From the NCBI RefSeq assembly GCF_000154725.1, contig NZ_DS544873.1:2317340-2381339 (forward strand): 64,000 bases of DNA. Reading direction: 5' to 3'. Below the pieces are notes generated by a model. The model was not told the DNA's origin. It searched no databases and saw only the letters and a list, made by a program, of their open reading frames with translations. Positions 39,207-49,893 of this stretch are shown in pieces (within the stretch, counting starts at the first letter, position 1; each line of letters starts with the position of its first letter). The position numbers were made by a program, and so were the translations under genes. This DNA is from Kordia algicida OT-1 (GTDB lineage: Bacteria > Bacteroidota > Bacteroidia > Flavobacteriales > Flavobacteriaceae).

Positions 39207-39256
39207 TTATGAATGTGTCTCGTCCTGAAATAGCGTTACACTAAATTTTAAGCGTA

Positions 39257-39643
39257 ATGAAAACAAATTATGTAAAACGTACTCAAAAAGATTATTCATT
39301 ATCTTTTAAACTCCAAGTAGTTCAAGAGATTGAACAGGGCAAACTGACACGCTCACAAGTCTTATCAAAGTATGGTATACAATCTGGATCTACCATCAGA
39401 ACTTGGTTAAAAAAATATGGTAACTTTGATTGGCATAATCAAACTCCACTTTCTATGACAAAGACTCCAGAACAAAAGATTTTAGAATTAGAAGAAAAAA
39501 TCAAACTGTTAGAAAAGCAGAAGGCTCGTGCAGAACATCTGGCGGAGCGTGCTGACAAGAAAGCTATTTTGTTTGATATGATGATTGATTTAGCAGAAAA
39601 AGAGTTTAATATTCCTATCAGAAAAAACTCCAAACCCAAGTAA
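39257..39643 (+). CDS. IS3-family transposase OrfA (copy 1)
   Basis: The 128-residue protein has an N-terminal helix-turn-helix (about residues 10-55: KDYSLSFKLQVVQEIEQGKL, then SQVLSKYGIQSGSTIRTWLK) that recognises the IS ends. A Leu/Lys/Glu-rich coiled coil follows (about 72-108). Near its end the gene carries the slippery heptamer A_AAA_AAC (39622-39628) in the correct phase, so a share of ribosomes should shift into orfB. Confidence 0.93.
   Translation: MKTNYVKRTQKDYSLSFKLQVVQEIEQGKLTRSQVLSKYGIQSGSTIRTWLKKYGNFDWHNQTPLSMTKTPEQKILELEEKIKLLEKQKARAEHLAERADKKAILFDMMIDLAEKEFNIPIRKNSKPK
39622..39628 (+). promoter_or_regulatory. -1 ribosomal frameshift site of IS copy 1
   Basis: The heptamer A_AAA_AAC is phased on orfA codons AGA-AAA-AAC. 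After a -1 slip the frame reads L-Q-T-Q-V-I-D and enters orfB, giving a fused transposase of about 430 residues. Such sites are established for IS3-family elements. Confidence 0.8.
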
Positions 39644-39648
39644 TCGAT

Positions 39649-40548
39649 ATGTTTAGAATACATTACAGAGAAAGTATCTCATCTACTTGTGAGTTACTTG
39701 GGGTAAGCAGGCAAGTATATTACCGAGCGATACGTTCAAAAGAGAAACGACAGTGTATTGCTAGTGATGTGATAGAGCTGGTTCAATCTGTTAGAATAGA
39801 GCAACCACGCATTGGCACAAGGAAGTTATATCATATTCTACAAGAGTCTTTACGTAGTTTAGGTGTCGGCAGAGATCGTTTATTTGCTATTTTAAAGGCA
39901 AATCATATGTTGATTAAACCCAAGCGGAGCTATCATATCACTACTAACTCTCATCATCGGTTTAGAAAACATAACAATGTAATAGAGAATTTAGATGTAA
40001 ACAGACCAGAACAAGTTTGGGTAGCAGATATTACCTATGTAGGTAATCGAGCTAATCCCATGTATTTATCGCTTATTACAGATGCATATTCTAAGATGAT
40101 CGTTGGGTATTATCTATCCAATACCTTAGCAGTAGATAGTTCTATAAAAGCATTAAAGCAAGCTGTTAAAAACAGAAAATATCCCAAGGAAAGGCTAATA
40201 CATCATTCTGATAGAGGTTTACAATATTGTAGTAATCAATATCAAAGAATATTAACTAAGAGTCATATTAAATGTAGTATGACAGAATCCTATGATCCAT
40301 ATCAAAATGCAGTAGCAGAGCGAATCAACGGAATCTTGAAACAAGAGTTTTTAATGGGCACCTCTAAAATAGACATCAAACTAATGAAGAAAATAGTACA
40401 ACAGAGTATTAAAGTTTATAATACCAAAAGACCGCATTTATCATGTCAAATGCTAACTCCAGAACAGATGCACAAACAAAATAAAGTCAACATAAAAACC
40501 TATAAAAGAAAAAACACAGATAAGACAGCTGTCTTATCTGTGTTTTAA
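39649..40548 (+). CDS. IS3-family transposase OrfB, DDE catalytic domain (copy 1)
   Basis: The 299-residue protein carries an HTH_21-type N-terminal part and the integrase core with the DDE triad: VWVADITYV, LIHHSDRGLQYCS and NAVAERINGILKQEF. Unlike many IS3 elements, orfB has its own ATG five bases after the orfA stop, but the frame is continuous with orfA by -1 frameshift at 39622-39628, so the active enzyme is probably the OrfAB fusion. The frame is intact, so the element may be active. Confidence 0.95.
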   Translation: MFRIHYRESISSTCELLGVSRQVYYRAIRSKEKRQCIASDVIELVQSVRIEQPRIGTRKLYHILQESLRSLGVGRDRLFAILKANHMLIKPKRSYHITTNSHHRFRKHNNVIENLDVNRPEQVWVADITYVGNRANPMYLSLITDAYSKMIVGYYLSNTLAVDSSIKALKQAVKNRKYPKERLIHHSDRGLQYCSNQYQRILTKSHIKCSMTESYDPYQNAVAERINGILKQEFLMGTSKIDIKLMKKIVQQSIKVYNTKRPHLSCQMLTPEQMHKQNKVNIKTYKRKNTDKTAVLSVF

Positions 40549-40606
40549 CTATTTTTAATCCTAAATAACTGTAACGGTTTTTTAGGACGGGTCAATGTAT
40601 GATTAT

Positions 40607-42930
<2,324 letters not shown>

Positions 42931-43944
42931 ATGAAAACAAAATTACTTTTACTTGCAACGTTTTTTAGTGTTGCAGCTTTTTCACAAACGATTTCTAGTT
43001 TTAACAGTGATCCAAATTCAGATTTTACAATTGTAAATCCTAGCGCACCAATCGATCAAACACCTACTGGAGCAAATGCGGTTTGGACATTTAATAATCT
43101 GAATGCAACAGGAACAAATATTGATACGTATGCAGCTCCAACTGCCACACAATTATCTACGTATCCTGGTACTACCGAAGTACTTTCTATTACAACACAA
43201 GGTGGGACACCAACAGTAAGTGAGTTTTTTCAACGAGAAGACGGAAGTGGTACATACATTACAGGTGTTTCACAAGGTGATATTGTATTAAATTATAGCA
43301 CAACGAATGCTTTTATCGGATTATTCCCTTTAAATTTTGGCGATAATAACTCTGGCGCTGTCGCTGGAACGTTTACATACCAAGGAACCAACGGAACGTT
43401 TACAGGAACGTTTACAGCAACAGTTGAAGCTTACGGAACACTGAATATTCCTGATCCAATTTTACCAGATTATATCGGGAATGTAACACGTTTACGAATT
43501 GATCAAAACCTAAGTTTTAGCATTCCTCCTATTTTTAATAACATCGGAACATTGACACAAACTACGTATTATTATTATGATAATACAGCCGACAATATTG
43601 CTTTTAGGTACACAAATGCGAGTATTGTTTCTGGATTTTTGGGAATTAACGAGACTACCGAAACACATGAACGCAATACTGAAATAACATTGTCTAGAAA
43701 TACAGTTGATGCTTCTCGTTTTGAGTTATACCCAAATCCTGCAAAAGACTTTATCACCATTAGTTCAAAAGATAATCAAGTGATTACAAAGGTTTCTATT
43801 GTAGATGTACAAGGAAGAAATGTTTTTACATCTTCTATAGCAACAGCGAGAGTTCCTGTAACAAGTTTACAACAAGGAATGTATTTTATCACGCTAGAAA
43901 CTGAAAGTGGCGCAATAACAACTAAGAAGTTTATCAAACAGTAA
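42931..43944 (+). CDS. Secreted protein with type A T9SS sorting domain
   Basis: The 337-residue protein has a signal peptide (MKTKLLLLATFFSVAAFSQ) and an Asn/Thr-rich beta domain (about 20-250) of no recognised family. It includes a GTFTYQGTNGTFTGTFTATV repeat-like stretch. The C-terminal sorting domain starts at about residue 260 (FELYPNPAKDFITISS) and closes with GAITTKKFIKQ, typical for type A T9SS cargo. The protein should be surface-bound or released. Substrate and role are unknown. Confidence 0.82.
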   Translation: MKTKLLLLATFFSVAAFSQTISSFNSDPNSDFTIVNPSAPIDQTPTGANAVWTFNNLNATGTNIDTYAAPTATQLSTYPGTTEVLSITTQGGTPTVSEFFQREDGSGTYITGVSQGDIVLNYSTTNAFIGLFPLNFGDNNSGAVAGTFTYQGTNGTFTGTFTATVEAYGTLNIPDPILPDYIGNVTRLRIDQNLSFSIPPIFNNIGTLTQTTYYYYDNTADNIAFRYTNASIVSGFLGINETTETHERNTEITLSRNTVDASRFELYPNPAKDFITISSKDNQVITKVSIVDVQGRNVFTSSIATARVPVTSLQQGMYFITLETESGAITTKKFIKQ

Positions 43945-44349
43945 TAGTACATTTATACTTTTATTGTGCGTTTGAATTCAAAAAATATCAAGAAACGTCA
44001 GTTTGAGTGATTTTGAGGTACAAAAATCTATTCTCGATACAAATTTTACACATTTTCAATCGTAAAATTCACTCTTTTAGATTTCTATTTATAATTGCTT
44101 AGGTTAAAAATGGAAAAGATACATTATCAAGTCAATCGAACTGACGTCTTCTGTATATAAAGATGTTTTAAACAATACCAAAATATTAAAAAATAACATC
44201 GGAAATAACTGTTCTTCCTCACAAATATTTTTTTTAAATCAAATAATGTATCAAAAACAACGTTGAAACCTTCAATTTTTAAATCCTCGAATTGAACAAA
44301 GCGATCTAACAGCGTAGCGAATCTAAAATTCTAAAAGGCTAAGCCAAGT
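43945..44349. other. Convergent intergenic region with dispersed repeats
   Basis: No gene is seen. It contains a palindromic dispersed element (43996-44040), a short GTCAATCGAACTGACG-like motif near 44134-44149, and a small repeat family GCGATCTAACAGCGTAGCG / TCTAACAGCGTAAGCGATC (44300-44390) that runs into the 3' end of the next gene. Confidence 0.5.
43996..44040. repeat. Dispersed extragenic palindromic element, copy 1
   Basis: CGTCAGTTTGAGTGATTTTG ... TTCTCGATAC. The same two ends recur in inverse orientation at 47058-47099, with different loop sequences. Confidence 0.6.
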
Positions 44350-45309
44350 CTAACAGCGTAAGCGATCTAACGAAGCAATACTTTCCTGAAATTCCGTTAC
44401 CATTTCCGCAACCACTGTTCCCGCTGGTTTGATTTCGTGAATTAATGCAGAAACTTGTCCGATTTCCAATTCGCCTTCTGTCAAATCGCCTTCAAACATT
44501 CCACGTTTTGCACGCGCTCTGCCCAACAAAGCTTTTAAATCTTCTACAGATGGACCTTTTGTATACAATTCTTCTAAATCTTCGTAGAATTTATTTTTCA
44601 ACAAACGAACTGGTGCTAATTCTTTCAGCATTAATTTTGTACTTCCTTCTTTGGCTTCAACCACTTTTTTCTTGAATTCTATATGTGAAGATGCTTCATC
44701 TGTTGCCACAAAGCGGCTTCCAACTTGTACGCCATCGGCACCTAAAACCATTGCTGCCAACATTGCTTTTCCACTGCCAATTCCTCCAGCAGCTATCAAC
44801 GGAATTTCCAATTGTTCTTTTACACTCGGAATCAAGGTTAAGGTCGTCGTTTCTTCACGTCCGTTATGTCCGCCAGCTTCAAAACCTTCCGCAACAACGG
44901 CATCTACGCCAGCTGCTTGTGATTTTAAAGCAAATTTAGAACTGCTTACAACATGTGTAACTGTAATTCCGTTTTCCTTTAAAAAAGGCGTCCACGTCTT
45001 CGGATTTCCCGCAGAAGTAAATACAACTTTCACGCCTTCTTCCACAATAATATCCATGATTTCTTCAATATTCGGATACAACATCGGCACATTCACTCCA
45101 AAAGGTTTGTCGGTTGCTTTCTTACACTTTTGAATGTGTTCGCGCAATACATCTGGATACATCGATCCTGCGCCCAACAAGCCTAAACCGCCAGCATTAC
45201 TTACCGCAGAAGCCAATCGCCAGCCACTTGCCCAAATCATTCCTCCTTGAATAATTGGATATTGTATCTTGTATAATTGTGTGATTCTATTGTGTTCGAA
45301 CAAAGCCAT
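44350..45309 (-). CDS. NAD(P)H-dependent flavin oxidoreductase / nitronate monooxygenase family
   Basis: The 319-residue TIM-barrel protein has the family N-terminus (RITQLYKIQYPIIQGGMIWA), the FMN phosphate-binding segments AAGGIGSGKAMLAAMVLGAD and GVQVGSRFVATDEASSHIEF, and EGFEAGGHNGREETTT around the catalytic His. Members are nitronate monooxygenases or FabK-type enoyl-ACP reductases; the sequence does not decide which. The last residues (RLRC) are encoded by a short repeat found again just downstream, so the C-terminus may have been extended or altered. It lies 4 bp after the subtilase gene on the same strand and is probably co-transcribed. Confidence 0.88.
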   Translation of the reverse strand: MALFEHNRITQLYKIQYPIIQGGMIWASGWRLASAVSNAGGLGLLGAGSMYPDVLREHIQKCKKATDKPFGVNVPMLYPNIEEIMDIIVEEGVKVVFTSAGNPKTWTPFLKENGITVTHVVSSSKFALKSQAAGVDAVVAEGFEAGGHNGREETTTLTLIPSVKEQLEIPLIAAGGIGSGKAMLAAMVLGADGVQVGSRFVATDEASSHIEFKKKVVEAKEGSTKLMLKELAPVRLLKNKFYEDLEELYTKGPSVEDLKALLGRARAKRGMFEGDLTEGELEIGQVSALIHEIKPAGTVVAEMVTEFQESIASLDRLRC

Positions 45310-45313
45310 TCGT

Positions 45314-46936
45314 TTATTGTTTTATAAGTTTTTTGATGATTTTTTCGCCGTTTGCTTCAATACGTAACAAGTACATTCCTGCGGCTAAATTATGCACGTC
45401 AATTTGTTGAGAAGTTGCGGTTGTATGGTATATTTTGATCGTTTTTCCAACCAAATTACCTAACGTAATGGTTGCATTCTGCGTAGTTTCTGGCAAATTA
45501 ATCGTTACGATCGCTTTCGCGGGATTTGGAAAAAGCTGAATTGTAGCTTCACTTCTATTTTCTGAAACTGATAAGGTTTGAAATGCCGCTTCAAAATTTG
45601 GAATTCCATAACCTAATTGAATTGTAGGGTTTGTATAGATGGAAGAAGATTCACGCACCAACTGCATCAACTCTAAATTTGTTTTATTAGGAAACGCTTG
45701 TACCAAACACGCCATAGAACCTGCAATGATTGGCGAAGAAAAAGAAGTTCCATTCGAAGTCACCACACTGTTACTAGAATTAATTACGTATACACTTGCG
45801 CCTTGTGCTACCACATCAGGTTTTACGGGAACATTTGGTGTTCTTCCGCGCGAACTAAACGATGCGTAATTTCCACTAGCATTTACAGCTCCGACTGTAA
45901 AACCGTTTCCATCAGCTGGCGCGGTAATAATTCCCCAAGTTCCATCATTTCCTGAGTTTCCTGCCGAATTTACAATGAGTAATCCTTTTTCAACCGCAAT
46001 GTTAGCACCTTTCGTGATAAATGCGGTATTTCCATCCATATCAGCGGTTGTATAATCGTATCGGCTATCGTCAAAACGATTGTAACCTAACGACGTATTG
46101 ACTACATCAACACCTAAGCTATCGGCACGTTCTGCGGCTTCAACCCAATTCGATTCTTCCAAAGGTGTTTCACTTCCTGCATCTTCGGTTCTAAATAAAT
46201 AATAGCTTGCATCCGGCGCCGTTCCTACAAATTGTCCATCTACATAACCAGCCATGTCTGACAAAACTGTGGTTCCGTGTCCGTTTCCTGTATAAGCGTA
46301 AATATTTGGTGTACGATCTACAAAGTCATATCCATCAAGCAAATCGCCATTATCGCGCAAACGTTGAAAAGCCGCCATCGTATTTACATTCGGAAAACCG
46401 CTATCCATCACAGCAACTGTAACGCCTTCGCCTGTATAATCGAGTTCGTGTAGTTTGTCTACTTTAATCATGGTTGCTTGATTGGAACTGTTTCCGTAGT
46501 TGTACATGACTAAGGTTTCAAATTTTTCCCTTGTTCTATTTGAGTTCGCTTCCGCAGAAGGTCTATTGGATACATTTAATGAGCGATCTGCATATAATAT
46601 TTCATCTACAAACGATAGATTCAACAAGTTGTCAATATCAGTTTGTGTACCGACTACATGCACACAATTGAACCATTTTGATTTCGCTTTGACTGTAATT
46701 CCTGTTTGGTTTTTCACTTGCGTGATATACGATTCGTTTACAGGAACGTCACGTTCGTCAATAGCAACTCCATGATTATTTTTACGATCGATCGCTTTTT
46801 GCGTCAGAATCGTTATCGGATTTGCAAGTGAATTTGCAACATCAGGTTTGTCTGTAAAATATACCCAAGCGTGTTCGGTTTGCGCAAAACTGAGTTGTGC
46901 TGCGAGTATAATGATGAATCCGATTAGGTTTTTCAT
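45314..46936 (-). CDS. Subtilisin-like (S8) serine protease with type A T9SS sorting domain
   Basis: The 540-residue preproenzyme has a signal peptide (MKNLIGFIIILAAQLSFAQ) and an inhibitory-type prodomain (about 20-130). The catalytic domain shows Asp (VAVMDSGFPN), His (GNGHGTTVLSDM) and Ser (NGTSFSSPIIAG). A C-terminal sorting domain (from about residue 460, IQLFPNPAKAIVTINLP, ending GEKIIKKLIKQ) follows. All triad residues are present. It should be exported by Sec and T9SS and act at or beyond the surface. The flavin oxidoreductase gene follows closely on the same strand. Confidence 0.93.
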   Translation of the reverse strand: MKNLIGFIIILAAQLSFAQTEHAWVYFTDKPDVANSLANPITILTQKAIDRKNNHGVAIDERDVPVNESYITQVKNQTGITVKAKSKWFNCVHVVGTQTDIDNLLNLSFVDEILYADRSLNVSNRPSAEANSNRTREKFETLVMYNYGNSSNQATMIKVDKLHELDYTGEGVTVAVMDSGFPNVNTMAAFQRLRDNGDLLDGYDFVDRTPNIYAYTGNGHGTTVLSDMAGYVDGQFVGTAPDASYYLFRTEDAGSETPLEESNWVEAAERADSLGVDVVNTSLGYNRFDDSRYDYTTADMDGNTAFITKGANIAVEKGLLIVNSAGNSGNDGTWGIITAPADGNGFTVGAVNASGNYASFSSRGRTPNVPVKPDVVAQGASVYVINSSNSVVTSNGTSFSSPIIAGSMACLVQAFPNKTNLELMQLVRESSSIYTNPTIQLGYGIPNFEAAFQTLSVSENRSEATIQLFPNPAKAIVTINLPETTQNATITLGNLVGKTIKIYHTTATSQQIDVHNLAAGMYLLRIEANGEKIIKKLIKQ

Positions 46937-47057
46937 GGAATTTCAGGTTTTGGGTATTTGGTTTTTGATCGCTTTGGTTTTATATTGATTCGTTTTTTGT
47001 TCTCTGCTTTTTGGTTTTTGTTTTATGTTTTTCCTAAGATTTTTTGCTTCAAAGTTG

Positions 47058-47099
47058 TTCTCGATACAAATTTGCTTTACAAATTTACTCGAACTGACG
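47058..47099. repeat. Dispersed extragenic palindromic element, copy 2
   Basis: TTCTCGATAC ... CTCGAACTGACG, the inverse of the element at 43996-44040. Its centre is palindromic (AAATTTG-CTTTA-CAAATTT). Confidence 0.65.
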
Positions 47100-47167
47100 T
47101 TTGTGTTTTCATATGTTTCAGTTTCGAACTTATCTCGACTGCGCTCGATATGACAGTAATGATTTAA

Positions 47168-47237
47168 CTCAAATTCAAGTTCAGTTTCAACTTCAAATTC
47201 AGTTTCAATTTCAAGTTCAGTTTCAATTTCAACTTCA
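47168..47237. repeat. Six-base-period simple repeat (TTCAAN)
   Basis: About eleven TTCA(A/G)-N units follow one another, ending directly at the mnmA stop codon. On the minus strand they read GAAnTT units that could encode Glu-x repeats if the stop were bypassed. Confidence 0.75.
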
Positions 47238-48425
47238 TCAAGAAATCACACCAGAACCAATTAATTCTTCGTCCATATACCAAGCAACAAATTGTCCTTC
47301 GGTGATGGCACTTTGCGGCGTTTCAAAATCTACGTATGCGCCACCTTCTATTTTGTAAAGAACTGCTTTTTGCAATGGTTGACGGTAGCGAATACGCGCC
47401 ATGACTTCCATAGATTCGTCTGCTTGTAAGGCTAAATCTTCACGAACCCAATGCAATTCGTCATCTGTTACAAATAGTGTTCTTCGGTACAATCCTGGAT
47501 GCGACTTTCCTTGTCCGGTATAAATTACGTTTTCTTCCACATCTGTTTCAATCACAAATAAAGGTTCTACCGTTCCGCCAACAGCCAATCCTTTTCGTTG
47601 TCCTTTGGTGAAATAATGCGCACCTTGATGTTTTCCAACGACTTTTCCATCCGTTTGATTGTACGTATATTTTTGTGCATAGAATGCCAATTCTTCTTCT
47701 TTACTAGCAAATTCAGGCAATTCTTTGTGGTAACTTTTTATTGTGTTTGGTACTTCCACAATCACACCTTCTTTTGGTTGTAATTGTTGTTGTAAAAAGT
47801 CTGGTAATTTTACTTTTCCGATAAAACACAATCCTTGTGAATCTTTCTTTTCGGCAGTAATTAAATCAGCTTTTGCAGCAATTTCACGCACTTCAGGCTT
47901 TGTCAGTTCGCCAATTGGAAATAATGATTTTTCTAGTTGTTCTTGCGATAATTGACATAAAAAATACGATTGATCTTTGTTTCCGTCTTTTCCTGCAAGT
48001 AACTTATGAATCTGTTTTCCGTTTTTTTCAATAGTTTCTTTTCGGCAATAATGACCTGTTGCTACATAATCTGCACCTAAGTCTAAAGCAATTTTAAGAA
48101 AGACATCAAATTTTATTTCACGATTACACAATACATCCGGATTTGGCGTACGTCCTTTTTCGTATTCGTTGAACATGTAATCTACAATTCGTTCTTTGTA
48201 TTGTTCGCTTAAATCTACTGTTTGAAAAGGAATGCCTAATTTTTCCGCTACAATCATAGCATCATTACTATCTTCCAACCATGGACATTCATTGGAGATT
48301 GTGACAGAGTCATCATGCCAGTTTTTCATAAAGAGTCCAATGACTTCATATCCTTGTTCTTTTAAAAGATATGCCGTTACACTTGAATCTACTCCACCAG
48401 AAAGTCCTACTATTACTCGTTTCAT
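47238..48425 (-). CDS. mnmA: tRNA-specific 2-thiouridylase MnmA
   Basis: MnmA thiolates U34 of tRNA-Lys, -Glu and -Gln, using ATP to adenylate the base and a persulfide Cys. The 395-residue protein has the PP-loop [16 protein letters not shown] near the N-terminus, [14 protein letters not shown] with the first catalytic Cys (about residue 102), and GLCFIGKV with the second (about 202). The C-terminal beta-barrel domain ends in the long segment around [11 protein letters not shown]. The start at 48425 gives the standard N-terminus [15 protein letters not shown]. The window's two tRNA-Glu(TTC) are among its expected substrates. Confidence 0.97.
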   Translation of the reverse strand: MKRVIVGLSGGVDSSVTAYLLKEQGYEVIGLFMKNWHDDSVTISNECPWLEDSNDAMIVAEKLGIPFQTVDLSEQYKERIVDYMFNEYEKGRTPNPDVLCNREIKFDVFLKIALDLGADYVATGHYCRKETIEKNGKQIHKLLAGKDGNKDQSYFLCQLSQEQLEKSLFPIGELTKPEVREIAAKADLITAEKKDSQGLCFIGKVKLPDFLQQQLQPKEGVIVEVPNTIKSYHKELPEFASKEEELAFYAQKYTYNQTDGKVVGKHQGAHYFTKGQRKGLAVGGTVEPLFVIETDVEENVIYTGQGKSHPGLYRRTLFVTDDELHWVREDLALQADESMEVMARIRYRQPLQKAVLYKIEGGAYVDFETPQSAITEGQFVAWYMDEELIGSGVIS

Positions 48426-48571
48426 CTGATTATTCTTATTGTTTTTTTAAGCTACTAGATGGAACATCCCGATAATCATTTTGCTACATAACTAAACATT
48501 AGCCACGGATGTTTCATTTGTATCCTTTCGCTTATTTATTTTGATAAGACGAAGCTTACCTGAATTGCTGA

Positions 48572-48579
48572 CAAAGATA
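48572..48579 (-). promoter_or_regulatory. Putative -7 box of mnmA
   Basis: TATCTTTG on the minus strand matches TAnnTTTG exactly, about 145 bp upstream of the start. The -33 element is not clear. Confidence 0.45.
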
Positions 48580-48691
48580 CTATCTTTTTCGCGTTTTTAC
48601 GAGTCGTTTTGCGCCAAGCGTATTTTTGAAATTGGAAATTACTGAGCGCACCAAAATTGGTGTATGTATAAAATTGAGTTTCATTAACAAA

Positions 48692-48725
48692 AAAGCCTGA
48701 GCGGAAAGAACACTCAGGCTTTTTT
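48692..48725 (-). terminator. Terminator of the surface-lipoprotein gene
   Basis: AAGCCTGAG (48693-48701) pairs with CTCAGGCTT (48713-48721), with A and T runs on both sides. Confidence 0.85.
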
Positions 48726-48744
48726 TATAGTTTACATTTTGTTG

Positions 48745-49893
48745 CTACAGTGAAGACAACTCAAATACTAAGTATTCTAGAAGTCTGTCCACTGTATTGA
48801 ATCCGTCGTCGTGGTTATCCGTATGAAATGATGAGTAAAACACGCCGCCTTCTCCAACTTGAAATGTAAACGCCAAGTCCTTGTTTTCTGTTATTTCTGT
48901 TCCTGTTGCATCTCGGTATGTGACTGGTCCGTTAAACCAGCTTAATACCGTTGCATCATTTGCACTTTCTACTACTTGCCATCCTGGAGAGAATTCGTCA
49001 AGTAGAATTGTATCATTATTATTAAGTGTGATGTTAAAGTTTAGTTGTAACCAATCGATTAAATCTTGGTCAAAAATGGTTGCTTCGGTTTCTAACGAAC
49101 GTCCGCTTTTTTCTGGATCGAGGAAATCTATATATTGTTGTCCATCACCTGTAATTCCGCCTTCTAGGTATTTGAAAGCCCAATCGGTTGCGTATAAGAT
49201 TCCGCCATTACTTACGTATTGTAAGATATTGTCGTTGAATTCGGTATAGCTTTCACTCAATCCGCAATTAAAAAATAAAATATCATATTGTACTAATAAT
49301 TCTGGTGAAGCTACCAAATCAGCAAGTGTATGAGTTACATTCGGATCAAGATTGTTATTGTTTTCAGGAGAAAATATTCCTGAGTCATTTCCATGATGCT
49401 GTCCGTGATGTCCAACTCCTGCTGGTCTTCCTAAGTTTCTCCCTTGAATGATGTCAAATAAAGGTTCTTGCGTAAACGGATTTACCAAGCCAATGTTATA
49501 TAATACAGATTCTATGTGGTCAAAACTTCCTGTTACGACTCCGATTCTTGGAAAAGTTTCTATAGGAATGTTTGGAATGTCAATATCGTCATCTTCTGCT
49601 ACTTCCACTGTACGTTCTGAACTGAACAAGCCTTTTTTCAAAGTGATTGTGTATTCTCCTGCGGTTAGATTTGCAAGTGTAAATGTTCCATTGGTTGCAG
49701 TGAGTGTTTCTGAAACTACAGTTCCGTCTTTACTTGCCGTAATCAATCCGTTTACAATTGGATCCATATCATTTGGAGCTAGGAATTTTCCTGAAATGCT
49801 ACTTTCTGCCAAAGGCGCTGGATCATTGTCCTTTTCACACGAAAGTAAAAAAGAGAAAACAAGTAGTATGAGTGTTAATTTTTGAATTTTCAT
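48745..49893 (-). CDS. Lipoprotein with carboxypeptidase-regulatory-like and amidotransferase-like domains
   Basis: The 382-residue protein has a lipobox (LLVFSFLLSC, Cys about residue 19). A beta-sandwich of the carboxypeptidase-regulatory type follows (about 30-105: ISGKFLAP ... TNGTFTLANLTAGEYTITL). The larger domain (about 115-382) reads FPRIGVVTGSFDHIESVLYN, then YDILFFNCGLSESY and NGGILYATDWAFKYLEGG, and recalls the class I glutamine-amidotransferase/ThuA-like fold, in which such strand-loop motifs line a sugar or carbohydrate site. The nucleophile Cys of true amidotransferases is replaced by NCG, so catalysis is uncertain. A His-rich loop (GVGHHGQHHGND) may bind metal. Two perfect hairpins precede the start codon. 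Confidence 0.7.
   Translation of the reverse strand: MKIQKLTLILLVFSFLLSCEKDNDPAPLAESSISGKFLAPNDMDPIVNGLITASKDGTVVSETLTATNGTFTLANLTAGEYTITLKKGLFSSERTVEVAEDDDIDIPNIPIETFPRIGVVTGSFDHIESVLYNIGLVNPFTQEPLFDIIQGRNLGRPAGVGHHGQHHGNDSGIFSPENNNNLDPNVTHTLADLVASPELLVQYDILFFNCGLSESYTEFNDNILQYVSNGGILYATDWAFKYLEGGITGDGQQYIDFLDPEKSGRSLETEATIFDQDLIDWLQLNFNITLNNNDTILLDEFSPGWQVVESANDATVLSWFNGPVTYRDATGTEITENKDLAFTFQVGEGGVFYSSFHTDNHDDGFNTVDRLLEYLVFELSSL

Larger units (their letters stand above)
39216..40594 (+). mobile_element. IS3-family (IS150-like) insertion sequence, copy 1
   Basis: 1379 bp between imperfect terminal inverted repeats: TGTCTCGTCCTGAAATAGCG on the left and, read from the right end, TGACCCGTCCTAAAAAACCG, both continuing into TTACA. 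It holds orfA and orfB in the IS3 arrangement with a -1 frameshift signal. The encoded proteins are identical to those of copy 2 (61220-62598), which lies in opposite orientation. Flanking triplets are GAA and ATG, so no target duplication is seen. It sits between the terminator of a T9SS cargo gene and the end of gyrB. Confidence 0.93.
46937..47237. other. Intergenic region between the subtilase and mnmA
   Basis: No gene is seen. It carries the second palindromic element (47058-47099), a TCTCGACTGCGCTCGATATG motif (47131-47150), and a six-base-period repeat (47168-47237). Confidence 0.55.
48426..48744. other. mnmA leader and upstream terminator
   Basis: It contains the lipoprotein-gene terminator (48692-48725), the mnmA -7 box (48572-48579) and an approximately 140-nt mnmA leader with a 13-codon open frame (minus strand, 48511 to 48470) between the complementary motifs AACATCC and GGATGTT. 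No further gene is seen. Confidence 0.5.

Noticed and set aside
46958-47358. Plus-strand frames over the intergenic repeats behind the subtilase
   Set aside because: They are made of the simple repeat and the palindromic element and extend into mnmA antisense; not genes.
48511-48580. SAM or other known riboswitch ahead of mnmA
   Set aside because: I could not see the core of any known riboswitch class; only a simple long-range pairing.
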